Positions 1 through 5,217 of a stretch of DNA of 5,217 nt are shown piece by piece. The notes beneath the pieces are model-generated. The model was not told the DNA's origin and made no database searches. It saw nothing but the letters and a program-made list of their open reading frames with translations. Position numbers and translations under genes: made by a program. The stretch lies in NCBI GenBank assembly GCA_013138705.1, contig WTCF01000059.1:1-5217 (forward strand). Reading direction: 5' to 3'. Every line of letters begins with the position of its first letter. Positions within the stretch are counted from its first letter, which is position 1. This DNA comes from Deltaproteobacteria bacterium. Its GTDB lineage: Bacteria; Desulfobacterota; Dissulfuribacteria; Dissulfuribacterales; UBA3076.

Positions 1-2
1 TT

Positions 3-263
3 TGTGAATTATACAAATGGTGGAAAACAAAGCGTCCTGCTCGAAAAAGTCCTTTGGATGATAAACGTTTGAAGGTGCCACCAATAAAATTTGAAGATAT
101 TCCCGGAACAGACCATAAAAAAATGGTAGAGCCAGATAAGAAGAAGCATGCCGCGTATTACAAAGCATTAGAGAAACACTGGCAACAGGAGAAGGAGTGG
201 CATGAGCAGGATCAACAAAATCTCCATCGTCTTATTGAAATACGTCCATATCTTTGGACATGA
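3..263 (+). CDS. Partial hypothetical protein, 3' end only (likely integron cassette ORF)
   Basis: The frame is open from the left edge (first full codon at 3) to TGA at 261-263, giving 86 visible residues, so the true start lies outside the window. An internal TTG at 54 has no convincing ribosome site and is probably not the start. The product is very hydrophilic, rich in Lys, Glu, His and Gln, with a Trp pair near the visible start (YKWWKTKRPARK), a helical charged centre (AYYKALEKHWQQEKEWHE) and the ending RLIEIRPYLWT. There is no signal peptide or membrane segment. I do not recognise the family; the Trp-rich start and the LWT ending faintly recall small phage hypotheticals, but only from memory. 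The stop lies 5 bases before the attC-like hairpin, as expected for a cassette gene. The DNA looks more AT-rich than the genes downstream, consistent with transfer. Coding status is likely; function is unknown. Confidence 0.6.
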   Translation, partial: CELYKWWKTKRPARKSPLDDKRLKVPPIKFEDIPGTDHKKMVEPDKKKHAAYYKALEKHWQQEKEWHEQDQQNLHRLIEIRPYLWT

Positions 264-268
264 AATAT

Positions 269-394
269 GCCGAACAACACCATGCACTCAGATGGGCAGG
301 GTCATGGCGTTTAAAGCTTTAACAAAGTTAGGTGGTTAATTGCCATTTACTGATGCCCATTTACCCTGCCGACTGATGATGGTGGACGTTAGAG
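269..394 (+). mobile_element. Putative integron attC recombination site (126 bp)
   Basis: The two ends fold on each other. AAC 273-275 pairs with GTT 388-390, next to short unpaired spacers (AA 276-277, GAC 385-387). CACCAT 278-283 pairs with ATGGTG 379-384, CA 285-286 with TG 377-378, and TCAG 288-291 with CTGA 373-376. G284 and C287 are left bulged on one arm only. GGCAGGGT 295-302 pairs with ACCCTGCC 363-370, and ATGGC 304-308 with GCCAT 342-346 forms an inner stem. Known attC sites share this plan: outer R boxes ending in AAC/GTT, a central spacer, L boxes with extrahelical bases on one arm, and a variable loop. The length is in the range of Vibrio repeats. The R boxes (GCCGAAC, GTTAGAG) each miss RYYYAAC/GTTRRRY by one base. 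Outer mismatches are expected, because the last six bases belong to the next cassette. The site directly follows a small ORF in the right orientation. No integrase gene is in view. Confidence 0.72.
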
Positions 395-404
395 TTTACC
401 AAAC

Positions 405-531
405 ATGAAACCACAAATTTTACTTGCACAGTTAAGAGCGCTACTAGAAAGAGCACCGGGAAGAATTGAAACAAGTAATTCGTGAGATCCTTCAGGAAAC
501 GGGGCAGACGGCCTCAGCCACGCAAATTTGA
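405..531 (+). pseudogene. Short ORF broken by a frame change (about 42 codons if joined)
   Basis: ATG 405 opens a 26-codon frame starting MKPQILLAQLRALLE that stops at TGA 483-485. Another frame, open from 448 to TGA 529-531, reads KEHREELKQVIREILQETGQ and continues to ATQI. Joined near 447-450, the two would give one roughly 42-residue amphipathic helical protein. The join needs one base removed or two added, so this may be a decayed cassette gene, a sequencing error, or chance. It begins 11 bases after the attC-like site, where the next cassette's gene would lie. There is no clear Shine-Dalgarno sequence before the ATG. I do not recognise the product, and no second attC follows it. Confidence 0.3.
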
Positions 532-637
532 ACAAGAAAAAGGAGGCGGTTGATTGCTCCTCACCGTTTTGTGTGCATGGTGTCTACGGTGAAAGTCAAC
601 AAAAATATATACCCATACGGAGTTCAGATTTTCCAAA
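532..637 (+). promoter_or_regulatory. Upstream region of the stress protein/ATPase operon, with orphan Shine-Dalgarno and short ORF
   Basis: AAGGAGG at 540-546 is a textbook ribosome-binding sequence but lies 91 bases before the stress protein ATG. The frame behind it is open from TTG 550 (3-base spacing, short) or ATT 553 (6-base spacing). It runs 35 codons to TGA 655-657, ending inside the first codons of the stress protein gene in another frame; an internal ATG is at 577. This could be a short upstream ORF coupled to the operon, or the remnant of a cassette gene. AGGAG 541-545 can pair with CTCCT 557-561, a weak 5-bp stem that would hide the site. A -10-like TATATA at 606-611 has no good -35 partner, so I cannot place a promoter with confidence. 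Confidence 0.25.
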
Positions 638-1477
638 ATGATCTATCTTGCCTATGACGGGTCGCTTAATTGTGACTGGGTAGCCCTCTACGGTATTCGT
701 CTTGCGTCCCATACGCCCGAAAAAAGACTGACTCTGGTCCACATTCAGGACGGCAGCGTCTCTCCTGTGCGAGTTGCTGAGAAAATCGAAAAGATCGAGC
801 GAAAATGCAGTGTTCAAGGGATAGAGCTTTGCCGTGAAATCCTTCCGGTAAAAAAGAACGTCTGCCAGTCTCTCCTGGAGGCCATTCCTTACGGCAGGGA
901 CAGCTTCGCCGTGTGCGGAACTCGAATTCGCTCTAAGAGGCGGGCTTTCTTATCAGGGACCATTTCTGAAGAACTCTTCAGGCATAACAAGTTCAATGTA
1001 TTGGCAGTGCGGGTCGTGCAGCCGGGTTTGCTTGCAAACCCCGGCAATTTTTTGATCCCGCTGGCAGGACATCCGAGGGGCTTTCAATCTGCCTGGCCCT
1101 TCTTCAGGCTGTTTCTGCCCGAAGTGGAAGAAGTCTACCTCCTGCGGGTTATGACCGTGAGTTCTTTTCAGCTTCACCAAATCTCTGGACAACGTATTCA
1201 GATACTGCGCAAAAAGGGGTTGAAATACCTTAGCACTGTTGTGCAGAACATTAAGCAAGGATGCGGGTCTGCCAGGTTCCGGCTGGACTGTCGTGTCGTA
1301 GTAAGTAACGACTGGCCAAGAGAAATTCTTGTCCACAGTAGCAAGTTGAAGACGCATATGATCCTACTTGGCGCATCGGAGCGAACCCGGCTTGGCCATG
1401 CCGTCTGCGCGAATTCGCTGGAGCGGATCCTGCGAGGAACACCATGTGATATAGGGATCTACAGGGGCTATGAGTAA
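638..1477 (+). CDS. Tandem-domain universal stress protein (UspA family)
   Basis: A soluble cytoplasmic protein of 279 residues with two Usp-like Rossmann domains. Domain 1 (about 1-127) opens with IYLAYDGS, where D7 sits at the usual adenine-contacting Asp, followed by LVHI at 33-36. It ends with a nucleotide-loop-like segment G94-x2-I97-x9-G107-T108. The spacing of the family motif G-x2-G-x9-G(S/T) is intact, but Ile replaces the second Gly. Domain 2 (about 137-275) begins FLIPLAGHPRGFQSA and ends with ILLGAS then LERILRGTPCDIGIYR. It keeps G245 but has E248 and A258 where the loop glycines should be, so nucleotide binding there is doubtful. No in-frame ATG, GTG or TTG lies between the upstream stop (590-592) and ATG 638. 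The nearest ribosome site, GGAG 619-622, is 15 bases away, which is long. The gene overlaps the ATPase start by 8 bases, so a role in sensing or tuning that pump is a reasonable inference, not shown. Confidence 0.85.
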   Translation: MIYLAYDGSLNCDWVALYGIRLASHTPEKRLTLVHIQDGSVSPVRVAEKIEKIERKCSVQGIELCREILPVKKNVCQSLLEAIPYGRDSFAVCGTRIRSKRRAFLSGTISEELFRHNKFNVLAVRVVQPGLLANPGNFLIPLAGHPRGFQSAWPFFRLFLPEVEEVYLLRVMTVSSFQLHQISGQRIQILRKKGLKYLSTVVQNIKQGCGSARFRLDCRVVVSNDWPREILVHSSKLKTHMILLGASERTRLGHAVCANSLERILRGTPCDIGIYRGYE

Positions 1478-4187
1478 GGCGCGACAGATACAACACGTTA
1501 ACCCTGAAGAAGTCTATGCCTATCTGGAAACCCGGCCGGAGGGTTTAACCCGACATGAGATCGAAGAACGGCTGCTGGAAGTTGGCAAGAACACTGTGGA
1601 AGTAATCGACAGATGGAAATGGGCCAGTACCTTCATAAAACAGTTTACCAATTTCTTTACCATTCTTCTGAACGTCTCTGCCATAATCTGTTTTGTCGCT
1701 GACAATATAGAACCGGGCGAGAGTATGGATGTGTTGGGTTGGGCACTGCTCGGAGTATCCTTTCTGAATGCTCTTTTCAGTTTTATACAGGAATATCGCG
1801 CCGAAAAGGCGATGGAGGCCCTGAAGAAATTTCTGCCTCCCCGCGTATGGGTCAGGCGAGAGGGAAAGAATGTCGAAATTCTTGCCGAAGACCTGGTTCC
1901 GGGAGACATTCTCATTGTATCAGAAGGCGACCGTATTGCCGCCGACGGCCGATTGGTCAAATGTGACGATCTGGTAGTAAACAACGCTCCTCTTACCGGA
2001 GAATCCAAGGCCCAAAGCCTTAAGGAGTCGGCAGTAGACGAACGTATGGCCGAAAGCGAAAACATCGTTTTTGCCGGATGTTCAGTCCTCAAGGGTAGCG
2101 GCGAGGCAGTGATCTTTGCGACCGGTCTTCGGACAGAGTTCGGCAAACTGGCACATCTTTCTCAGGCCATCCAAAGGAGTCCGTCTCCCCTGGAGCGCGA
2201 GACAGGCCGCATGGTAAGAGTCCTGACCGTTATTGCGGTCAGCATGGGATTTTCGTTTTTTCTCTACGGGGTTTTCAGCGGACGATCCCTATGGGTAAAC
2301 CTGGTATTCATGATGGGCATTATCGTGGCCAACGTTCCTGAAGGGCTTCTTCCTACATTTACCCTTTCTCTGGCAATCGGTAGCTTGAGGATGGCCAAGA
2401 AGAATGTCCTGGTAAAGGAGCTAAAGGCCGTAGAGGCATTAGGTGCGGTCCATGTGATCTGCACCGACAAAACGGGAACTCTGACTCACAACCAACTGAC
2501 GATTACGCACCTGGGCGATGCCGTTGCGTGCGAAAAGTTACAGGATAAGCGATCGGAGGTCTTTCTGTTGGAGCTTGGCCTCAGCACCTCTGAAGTCCGC
2601 AAACTGGAAAAGGGATTTTCTGGAGATCCTCTCGATGTCGCGGTCGCGAATTCCTACACAGAAAAAAGCGGGGATTTGGCTGATTTTGAAAGAACCATAG
2701 AGAAACATTTTGCCTTCGACGTCGACAAGAGAAGATCTGCCGGTATCTACTCGGCAAATTCTCAGAAACTCTTTGTAGTCAAAGGAGGGTGGGAGGCCAT
2801 ACGCCCGCTTGTTTCCTATATGCAGGTAGGCTTGACAAGGGACCCGGTCGCAGTCGATGAAGAGGCTCTTGACAAGACTGAAGCAGCGATGAGCACGGTG
2901 GCTGCAAAAGGCTTGCGCGTCATTGCCGTGGCTTACCGAGTGCTTGCCCAAGGCGATCATGCAGATGCCAAACAAGAAGACTTGGAGCACAATCTCGTCC
3001 TGGCGGGTTTTCTGGGGATCGAAGACCCCATTCGCAGGGAAGTTCCGCCCGCTGTACAAAAGTGTCGAAGTGCAGGCATCGACGTCATTATGATCACCGG
3101 CGACCATCCGGATACGGCTGTGGCCATTGCTCGTAAGAGCGGCATTATGATAAATGGTCGCAACAAGACAGGGGTTCTCACAGGAGACACACTGGAACAG
3201 TTGAGCCAGAAACAGCTCATAGAGGAACTGGGCAAAGGGGTGTCGGTCTTTGCTCGAACGACTCCTGAGCAGAAAATGAAAATTGTCGCCGCCCTGAAGG
3301 CTATGGACAAAGTCGTGGCCATGACCGGTGACGGGGTGAACGATTCCCCAGCCCTCAAGGCAGCCGACGTTGGTGTCGCCATGGGGAAAAAGGGCACCGA
3401 TGTGGCCCGGGAGTCGGCGCAGATTGTCCTATTGGATGACAATTTCGCCTCCATTGTGGCAGGAGTCGAAGAAGGACGCGCGATCTTCAGCAACATCAAA
3501 AAATTCACCAATTATGTGCTCGTCAGCAACGGACCGGAAATTCTTCCTTATCTTATCTACATCTTGTTGCCTGTTCCTTTGGCCCTGACGGTGATTCAAA
3601 TCCTTTCGATTGATTTGGGAACGGACATTATTCCTTCAATGGGTTTGGGACAGGAGCCGCCCGACCCCGAGGAGATGCGTCGTCCGCCACGGGACCGAAG
3701 CGAGGGTTTGCTTACGCCGCCTCTCATGGTGCACAGTTATTTGTTTCTGGGGTTGCTGGAAGCGCTGTGGTCGATTTTTTTGTTTTTCTACGTCCTGGTG
3801 CAAGGAGGATGGGAATACGGCCAGGAACTTGCGTCAAACGATGCTCTTTACCGCTCGGCGACGGGTATCGTACTGGCCACGATTCTCCTTATGCAGATCG
3901 GCAACCTTCTGGGACGCCGCTCCGTTTATCGTTCAGGCCTGGATAAGGGCATCTTTAAAAACAAACTGATCTTTCTCGGGATTCTTATTCAAATTCTGTT
4001 TTCTTGGGCGGTCTTGTACTTTCCTGCAGTGCAGAAAGTATTGGCCACAGGGCCTGTTCCCGGAAAGGTCTACTTTCTGGCCTGGTTCGGTATCCCTCTG
4101 ATTTTTGGTCTCGATTACGTTCGCAAAAAGATTGCGCAACTGCTACGTCCGGCTCCGGAACTTCAGCCAAGCGCGCCCAAGGCTTAA
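1470..4187 (+). CDS. Cation-transporting P-type ATPase, type IIC (Na,K/H,K-ATPase alpha-like)
   Basis: A complete 905-residue inner-membrane pump that couples ATP hydrolysis, through an aspartyl-phosphate, to cation exchange. Order: N-terminal cation-ATPase domain (about 8-50), TM1-2 (about 60-108), actuator domain with TGES 176-179, TM3-4 (about 249-303) with VPEGLL 289-294, P-domain DKTGTLT with phosphorylated D333, nucleotide domain (KRRSAG from 420, KGG 438-440), TGDHPD 543-548, TGDGVNDSP 619-627, then TM5-10 (about 680-885). VANVPEGLL, SNGPE (686-690) and IDLGTD (714-719) match animal Na,K-ATPase rather than SERCA. E291, N687, E690, D715 and D719 fall on its E327, N776, E779, D804 and D808. 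Site III differs: V685 for T774 and Q841 for E954, the latter as in H,K-ATPase. A Pro/Ala-rich tail ends the protein. No beta subunit is seen. ATG 1470 lies inside the upstream gene's end (ATGAGTAA), implying coupled translation; AGGGG 1463-1467 may help. Na+ or H+ export against K+ is likely; the exact ions are not certain. Confidence 0.93.
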   Translation: MSKARQIQHVNPEEVYAYLETRPEGLTRHEIEERLLEVGKNTVEVIDRWKWASTFIKQFTNFFTILLNVSAIICFVADNIEPGESMDVLGWALLGVSFLNALFSFIQEYRAEKAMEALKKFLPPRVWVRREGKNVEILAEDLVPGDILIVSEGDRIAADGRLVKCDDLVVNNAPLTGESKAQSLKESAVDERMAESENIVFAGCSVLKGSGEAVIFATGLRTEFGKLAHLSQAIQRSPSPLERETGRMVRVLTVIAVSMGFSFFLYGVFSGRSLWVNLVFMMGIIVANVPEGLLPTFTLSLAIGSLRMAKKNVLVKELKAVEALGAVHVICTDKTGTLTHNQLTITHLGDAVACEKLQDKRSEVFLLELGLSTSEVRKLEKGFSGDPLDVAVANSYTEKSGDLADFERTIEKHFAFDVDKRRSAGIYSANSQKLFVVKGGWEAIRPLVSYMQVGLTRDPVAVDEEALDKTEAAMSTVAAKGLRVIAVAYRVLAQGDHADAKQEDLEHNLVLAGFLGIEDPIRREVPPAVQKCRSAGIDVIMITGDHPDTAVAIARKSGIMINGRNKTGVLTGDTLEQLSQKQLIEELGKGVSVFARTTPEQKMKIVAALKAMDKVVAMTGDGVNDSPALKAADVGVAMGKKGTDVARESAQIVLLDDNFASIVAGVEEGRAIFSNIKKFTNYVLVSNGPEILPYLIYILLPVPLALTVIQILSIDLGTDIIPSMGLGQEPPDPEEMRRPPRDRSEGLLTPPLMVHSYLFLGLLEALWSIFLFFYVLVQGGWEYGQELASNDALYRSATGIVLATILLMQIGNLLGRRSVYRSGLDKGIFKNKLIFLGILIQILFSWAVLYFPAVQKVLATGPVPGKVYFLAWFGIPLIFGLDYVRKKIAQLLRPAPELQPSAPKA

Positions 4188-4195
4188 ATAGCCAC

Positions 4196-4225
4196 TTGAC
4201 TCATGAGCATCCTTTGTGCTACATC
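4196..4225 (+). promoter_or_regulatory. Candidate sigma70-type promoter for pyrB
   Basis: TTGACT at 4196-4201 is a good -35 match and starts 8 bases past the ATPase stop. With an 18-base spacer the -10 would be TACATC (4220-4225), a weak match with three consensus bases. Transcription would start near 4230-4233, placing the leader ORF start at 4233 or 4242 and the terminator about 55 bases into the RNA. The strong -35 and the position fit an attenuated pyr leader, but the poor -10 keeps this tentative. Read-through from the ATPase operon is also possible, since no other terminator lies between the genes. Confidence 0.35.
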
Positions 4226-4325
4226 CAACATTATGAAAGCAATGCTTGTTCGTGACAAAATATTTTGGCATACACGCCATACACTGCCTCCTTTTTTCCA
4301 AAAAGGAGGCTTTTTTTTGGCATGA
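4203..4325 (+). CDS. Candidate pyrB attenuator leader peptide (27-40 aa)
   Basis: ATG 4203 opens 40 codons to TGA 4323-4325; ATGs at 4233 and 4242 in the same frame give 30 or 27 codons. The 4242 start is the best fit to the predicted transcript and has a weak GAAAG five bases before it. The frame passes through the whole terminator hairpin and T-tract, which encode the ending PPFFQKGGFFLA. Its stop overlaps the pyrB ATG as ATGA. In enteric pyrBI, a 44-codon leader ORF also runs through the attenuator. Ribosomes close behind a UTP-starved, paused polymerase stop the terminator from folding, so pyrB is expressed when pyrimidines are short. The same logic fits here, with T-rich ATATTTTGG (4260-4268) about 18 bases before the stem as a possible pause region. 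The geometry is seen; the mechanism is inferred. No strong ribosome site is visible for any of the three starts. Confidence 0.5.
   Translation: MSILCATSNIMKAMLVRDKIFWHTRHTLPPFFQKGGFFLA
4286..4318 (+). terminator. Intrinsic terminator/attenuator upstream of pyrB
   Basis: GCCTCCTTTTT (4286-4296) and AAAAAGGAGGC (4300-4310) form a perfect 11-bp stem with a TCC loop (4297-4299), followed directly by eight Ts (4311-4318). This is a strong factor-independent terminator. It lies only 3 bases before the pyrB ATG, so it must act as an attenuator for pyrB. It probably also ends transcripts coming from the ATPase operon, which has no other terminator. Confidence 0.88.
4303..4309 (+). promoter_or_regulatory. 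pyrB Shine-Dalgarno inside the terminator stem
   Basis: AAGGAGG is the only ribosome-binding sequence before pyrB; the bases from 4311 to the ATG are a T-run plus GGC. It lies 12 bases from the ATG, longer than the usual 5-9, and is fully paired with the CCTCCTT side of the terminator stem. A folded hairpin would therefore block both transcription and initiation at pyrB. Alternatively, pyrB may be translated mainly by coupling from the leader ORF through the ATGA overlap. Confidence 0.5.
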
Positions 4326-5217
4326 ATCGCTTTACTGCCCGACACATATTAGGAATATCCACCCTTTCACCGGACGAAATCAATTTCATTCTGGATACTG
4401 CCGAGTCTCTCAAAGATATCCTTGAAAGACCCATTAAGAAAGTACCACCGCTCCGCGGCAAAACCGTAGTTCATCTCTTCTTTGAACCAAGCACCCGGAC
4501 TCGCCTCTCATTCGAGCTGGCAGCCAAGCGATTGAGCGCGGACACGGTGTCAATTTCAGCCAAGGCCAGCAGTGTTGTAAAAGGGGAAACCCTTATTGAT
4601 ACCGCACGAAACATCGAGGCAATGAAGCCTGATGTCATAGTCATGCGTCACCCCCATTCAGGGACTCCTCACCTGCTCACAAAATACGTTAACTCGGCTG
4701 TAATCAACGCTGGAGATGGTACAAACGAGCATCCCTCCCAGGCCCTGCTGGACATCTTTACCGTAAGGGAACACCTGGGGCATATTGAAAATTTAAAAGT
4801 TGCCATACTGGGAGATATCCTTCACAGCAGAGTAGCTCACTCAGACATACTGGCCTTTACAAAGATGGGCGCGGAGGTGGTTGTGTCAGGGCCTGCCACC
4901 ATGCTTCCTTCGCATCAATCCGAAGTCCTCGGGGCAAAAGTGGTCCTGAAGATGGAAGATGCCTTAGAGGATGCGGATGTAATAATAGTCCTCAGGATTC
5001 AAAAGGAACGTCAGGGACAGAGCCTTATTCCTTCTGTAAGAGAGTATGCAATGTTCTTCGGCCTCAGCCCTGACAAGGTCAAGTTGGCCAAATCAGGGGC
5101 CTTGATCATGCACCCCGGACCTATCAATCGTGGAGTAGAGATGGCACCGGAGGTGGCAGATGGGCCATACTCCGTAATCCTGGATCAGGTGACAAATGGA
5201 GTGGCGATAAGAATGGC
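4322..5217 (+). CDS. pyrB: Aspartate carbamoyltransferase catalytic chain, 3'-truncated by window end
   Basis: It catalyses carbamoyl phosphate + L-aspartate to N-carbamoyl-L-aspartate, the committed step of pyrimidine synthesis, as a cytoplasmic trimer. There are 298 codons visible with no stop; family members are near 305-315 residues, so perhaps 10-15 residues are missing. The carbamoyl-phosphate domain has FEPSTRTRLSFE with S57-T58-R59-T60, the mobile-loop Ser/Lys in ASSVVKGET (S83/S84, K87), R109-H110, and HPSQALLD (137-144). The aspartate domain has GDILHSR (164-170), LRIQKERQ (224-231) with R225, and HPGPINRGVE (264-273). The last is the Bacillus/Aquifex-type form, not the E. coli HPLP form, and is typical of enzymes encoded next to a dihydroorotase gene, which may follow off-window. 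ATG 4322 matches the usual family N-terminus (RHILGISTLS). Upstream in-frame codons would translate the terminator. Expression is probably set by the attenuator hairpin directly before it. Confidence 0.95.
   Translation, partial: MNRFTARHILGISTLSPDEINFILDTAESLKDILERPIKKVPPLRGKTVVHLFFEPSTRTRLSFELAAKRLSADTVSISAKASSVVKGETLIDTARNIEAMKPDVIVMRHPHSGTPHLLTKYVNSAVINAGDGTNEHPSQALLDIFTVREHLGHIENLKVAILGDILHSRVAHSDILAFTKMGAEVVVSGPATMLPSHQSEVLGAKVVLKMEDALEDADVIIVLRIQKERQGQSLIPSVREYAMFFGLSPDKVKLAKSGALIMHPGPINRGVEMAPEVADGPYSVILDQVTNGVAIRM

Noticed and set aside
54..263. A complete 69-residue gene starting at TTG 54
   Set aside because: The same frame is open to the left window edge with plausible protein sequence and no ribosome site before the TTG, so the gene is treated as 5'-truncated.
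327..333. GTTAGGT, a perfect GTTRRRY core, as a second attC end
   Set aside because: It lies in the variable loop of the larger hairpin. The nearby CTTTAAC makes only a 4-bp CTTT/AAAG stem, with no L boxes or suitable length.
537..547. The 11-mer AAAAAGGAGGC here is identical to 4300-4310
   Set aside because: Explained by an A-run next to a consensus Shine-Dalgarno in both places; flanks are unrelated, so not a dispersed repeat.
606..611. TATATA as the -10 box of the stress protein operon promoter
   Set aside because: No acceptable -35 hexamer at 16-18 bases upstream.
953..1357. Long minus-strand ORF within the stress protein gene (also 1251-1496, 596-817)
   Set aside because: Low-complexity, no family features, and fully antisense to a gene with clear Usp motifs.
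1520..3511. Several antisense and alternate-frame ORFs of 60-208 codons inside the ATPase gene
   Set aside because: Ser/Arg/Pro-rich shadow translations with no motifs, whereas the + frame holds every P-type ATPase motif.
4004..4255. An 83-codon + strand ORF across the ATPase end
   Set aside because: Mostly an out-of-frame reading of TM9-10 and the tail; no start signal or family resemblance.
4226..4310. PyrR-binding attenuator of the Bacillus type
   Set aside because: I see no PyrR-type binding loop or alternative antiterminator stem upstream of the terminator; the through-going leader ORF fits the enteric design better.
4263..4323. Direct repeat TTTTGGCAT (4263-4271 and 4315-4323) flanking the terminator, and GGCATACAC/GCCATACAC at 4267-4284
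   Set aside because: Short, and the T-runs are expected in this leader; too little to call an operator without comparison to relatives.
4231..4461. A 76-codon minus-strand ORF over the pyrB leader and start
   Set aside because: It reads through the terminator stem and the conserved start of pyrB in antisense, with no recognisable product.

Overview
This looks like a bacterial chromosome segment of moderate GC. It probably comes from a Desulfobacterota (deltaproteobacterial) or related Gram-negative lineage. That is inference from the style of the aspartate carbamoyltransferase and from a prokaryotic Na,K-ATPase-like pump paired with a universal stress protein; no marker gene fixes the taxon.

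Left part (1-637): the 3' end of a small, charged, unrecognised gene stops at 263. Five bases later a 126-base imperfect hairpin (269-394) begins. It has the architecture of an integron attC recombination site: terminal AAC/GTT, short unpaired spacers, a long box with extra bases on one arm only, and an inner stem. This suggests the left edge is the end of an integron cassette array. A short ORF interrupted by a frame change (405-531) follows, then about 100 bases with a strong orphan Shine-Dalgarno sequence and a possible 35-codon upstream ORF.

Middle (638-4187): a two-gene operon. A tandem-domain universal stress protein overlaps by 8 bases (ATGAGTAA) the start of a complete 905-residue P-type ATPase. 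The ATPase carries the cation-site residues of the type IIC (Na,K/H,K-ATPase) group. The arrangement implies translational coupling and suggests the soluble protein senses or tunes the pump.

Right part (4188-5217): pyrB, encoding the aspartate carbamoyltransferase catalytic chain, runs off the right edge about 10-15 residues short of its usual end. Its upstream region looks like a complete attenuator: a promoter-like element, a 27-40 codon leader ORF, and a strong intrinsic terminator (11-bp stem, 3-base loop, T8) translated within that ORF. The leader stop TGA overlaps the pyrB ATG as ATGA. The terminator's 3' arm also contains AAGGAGG, the only evident pyrB Shine-Dalgarno, so the same hairpin could control both transcription and translation. 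The layout parallels the UTP-sensitive pyrBI attenuator of enteric bacteria but has its own sequence. Together with the attC site, it is the most interesting element here.
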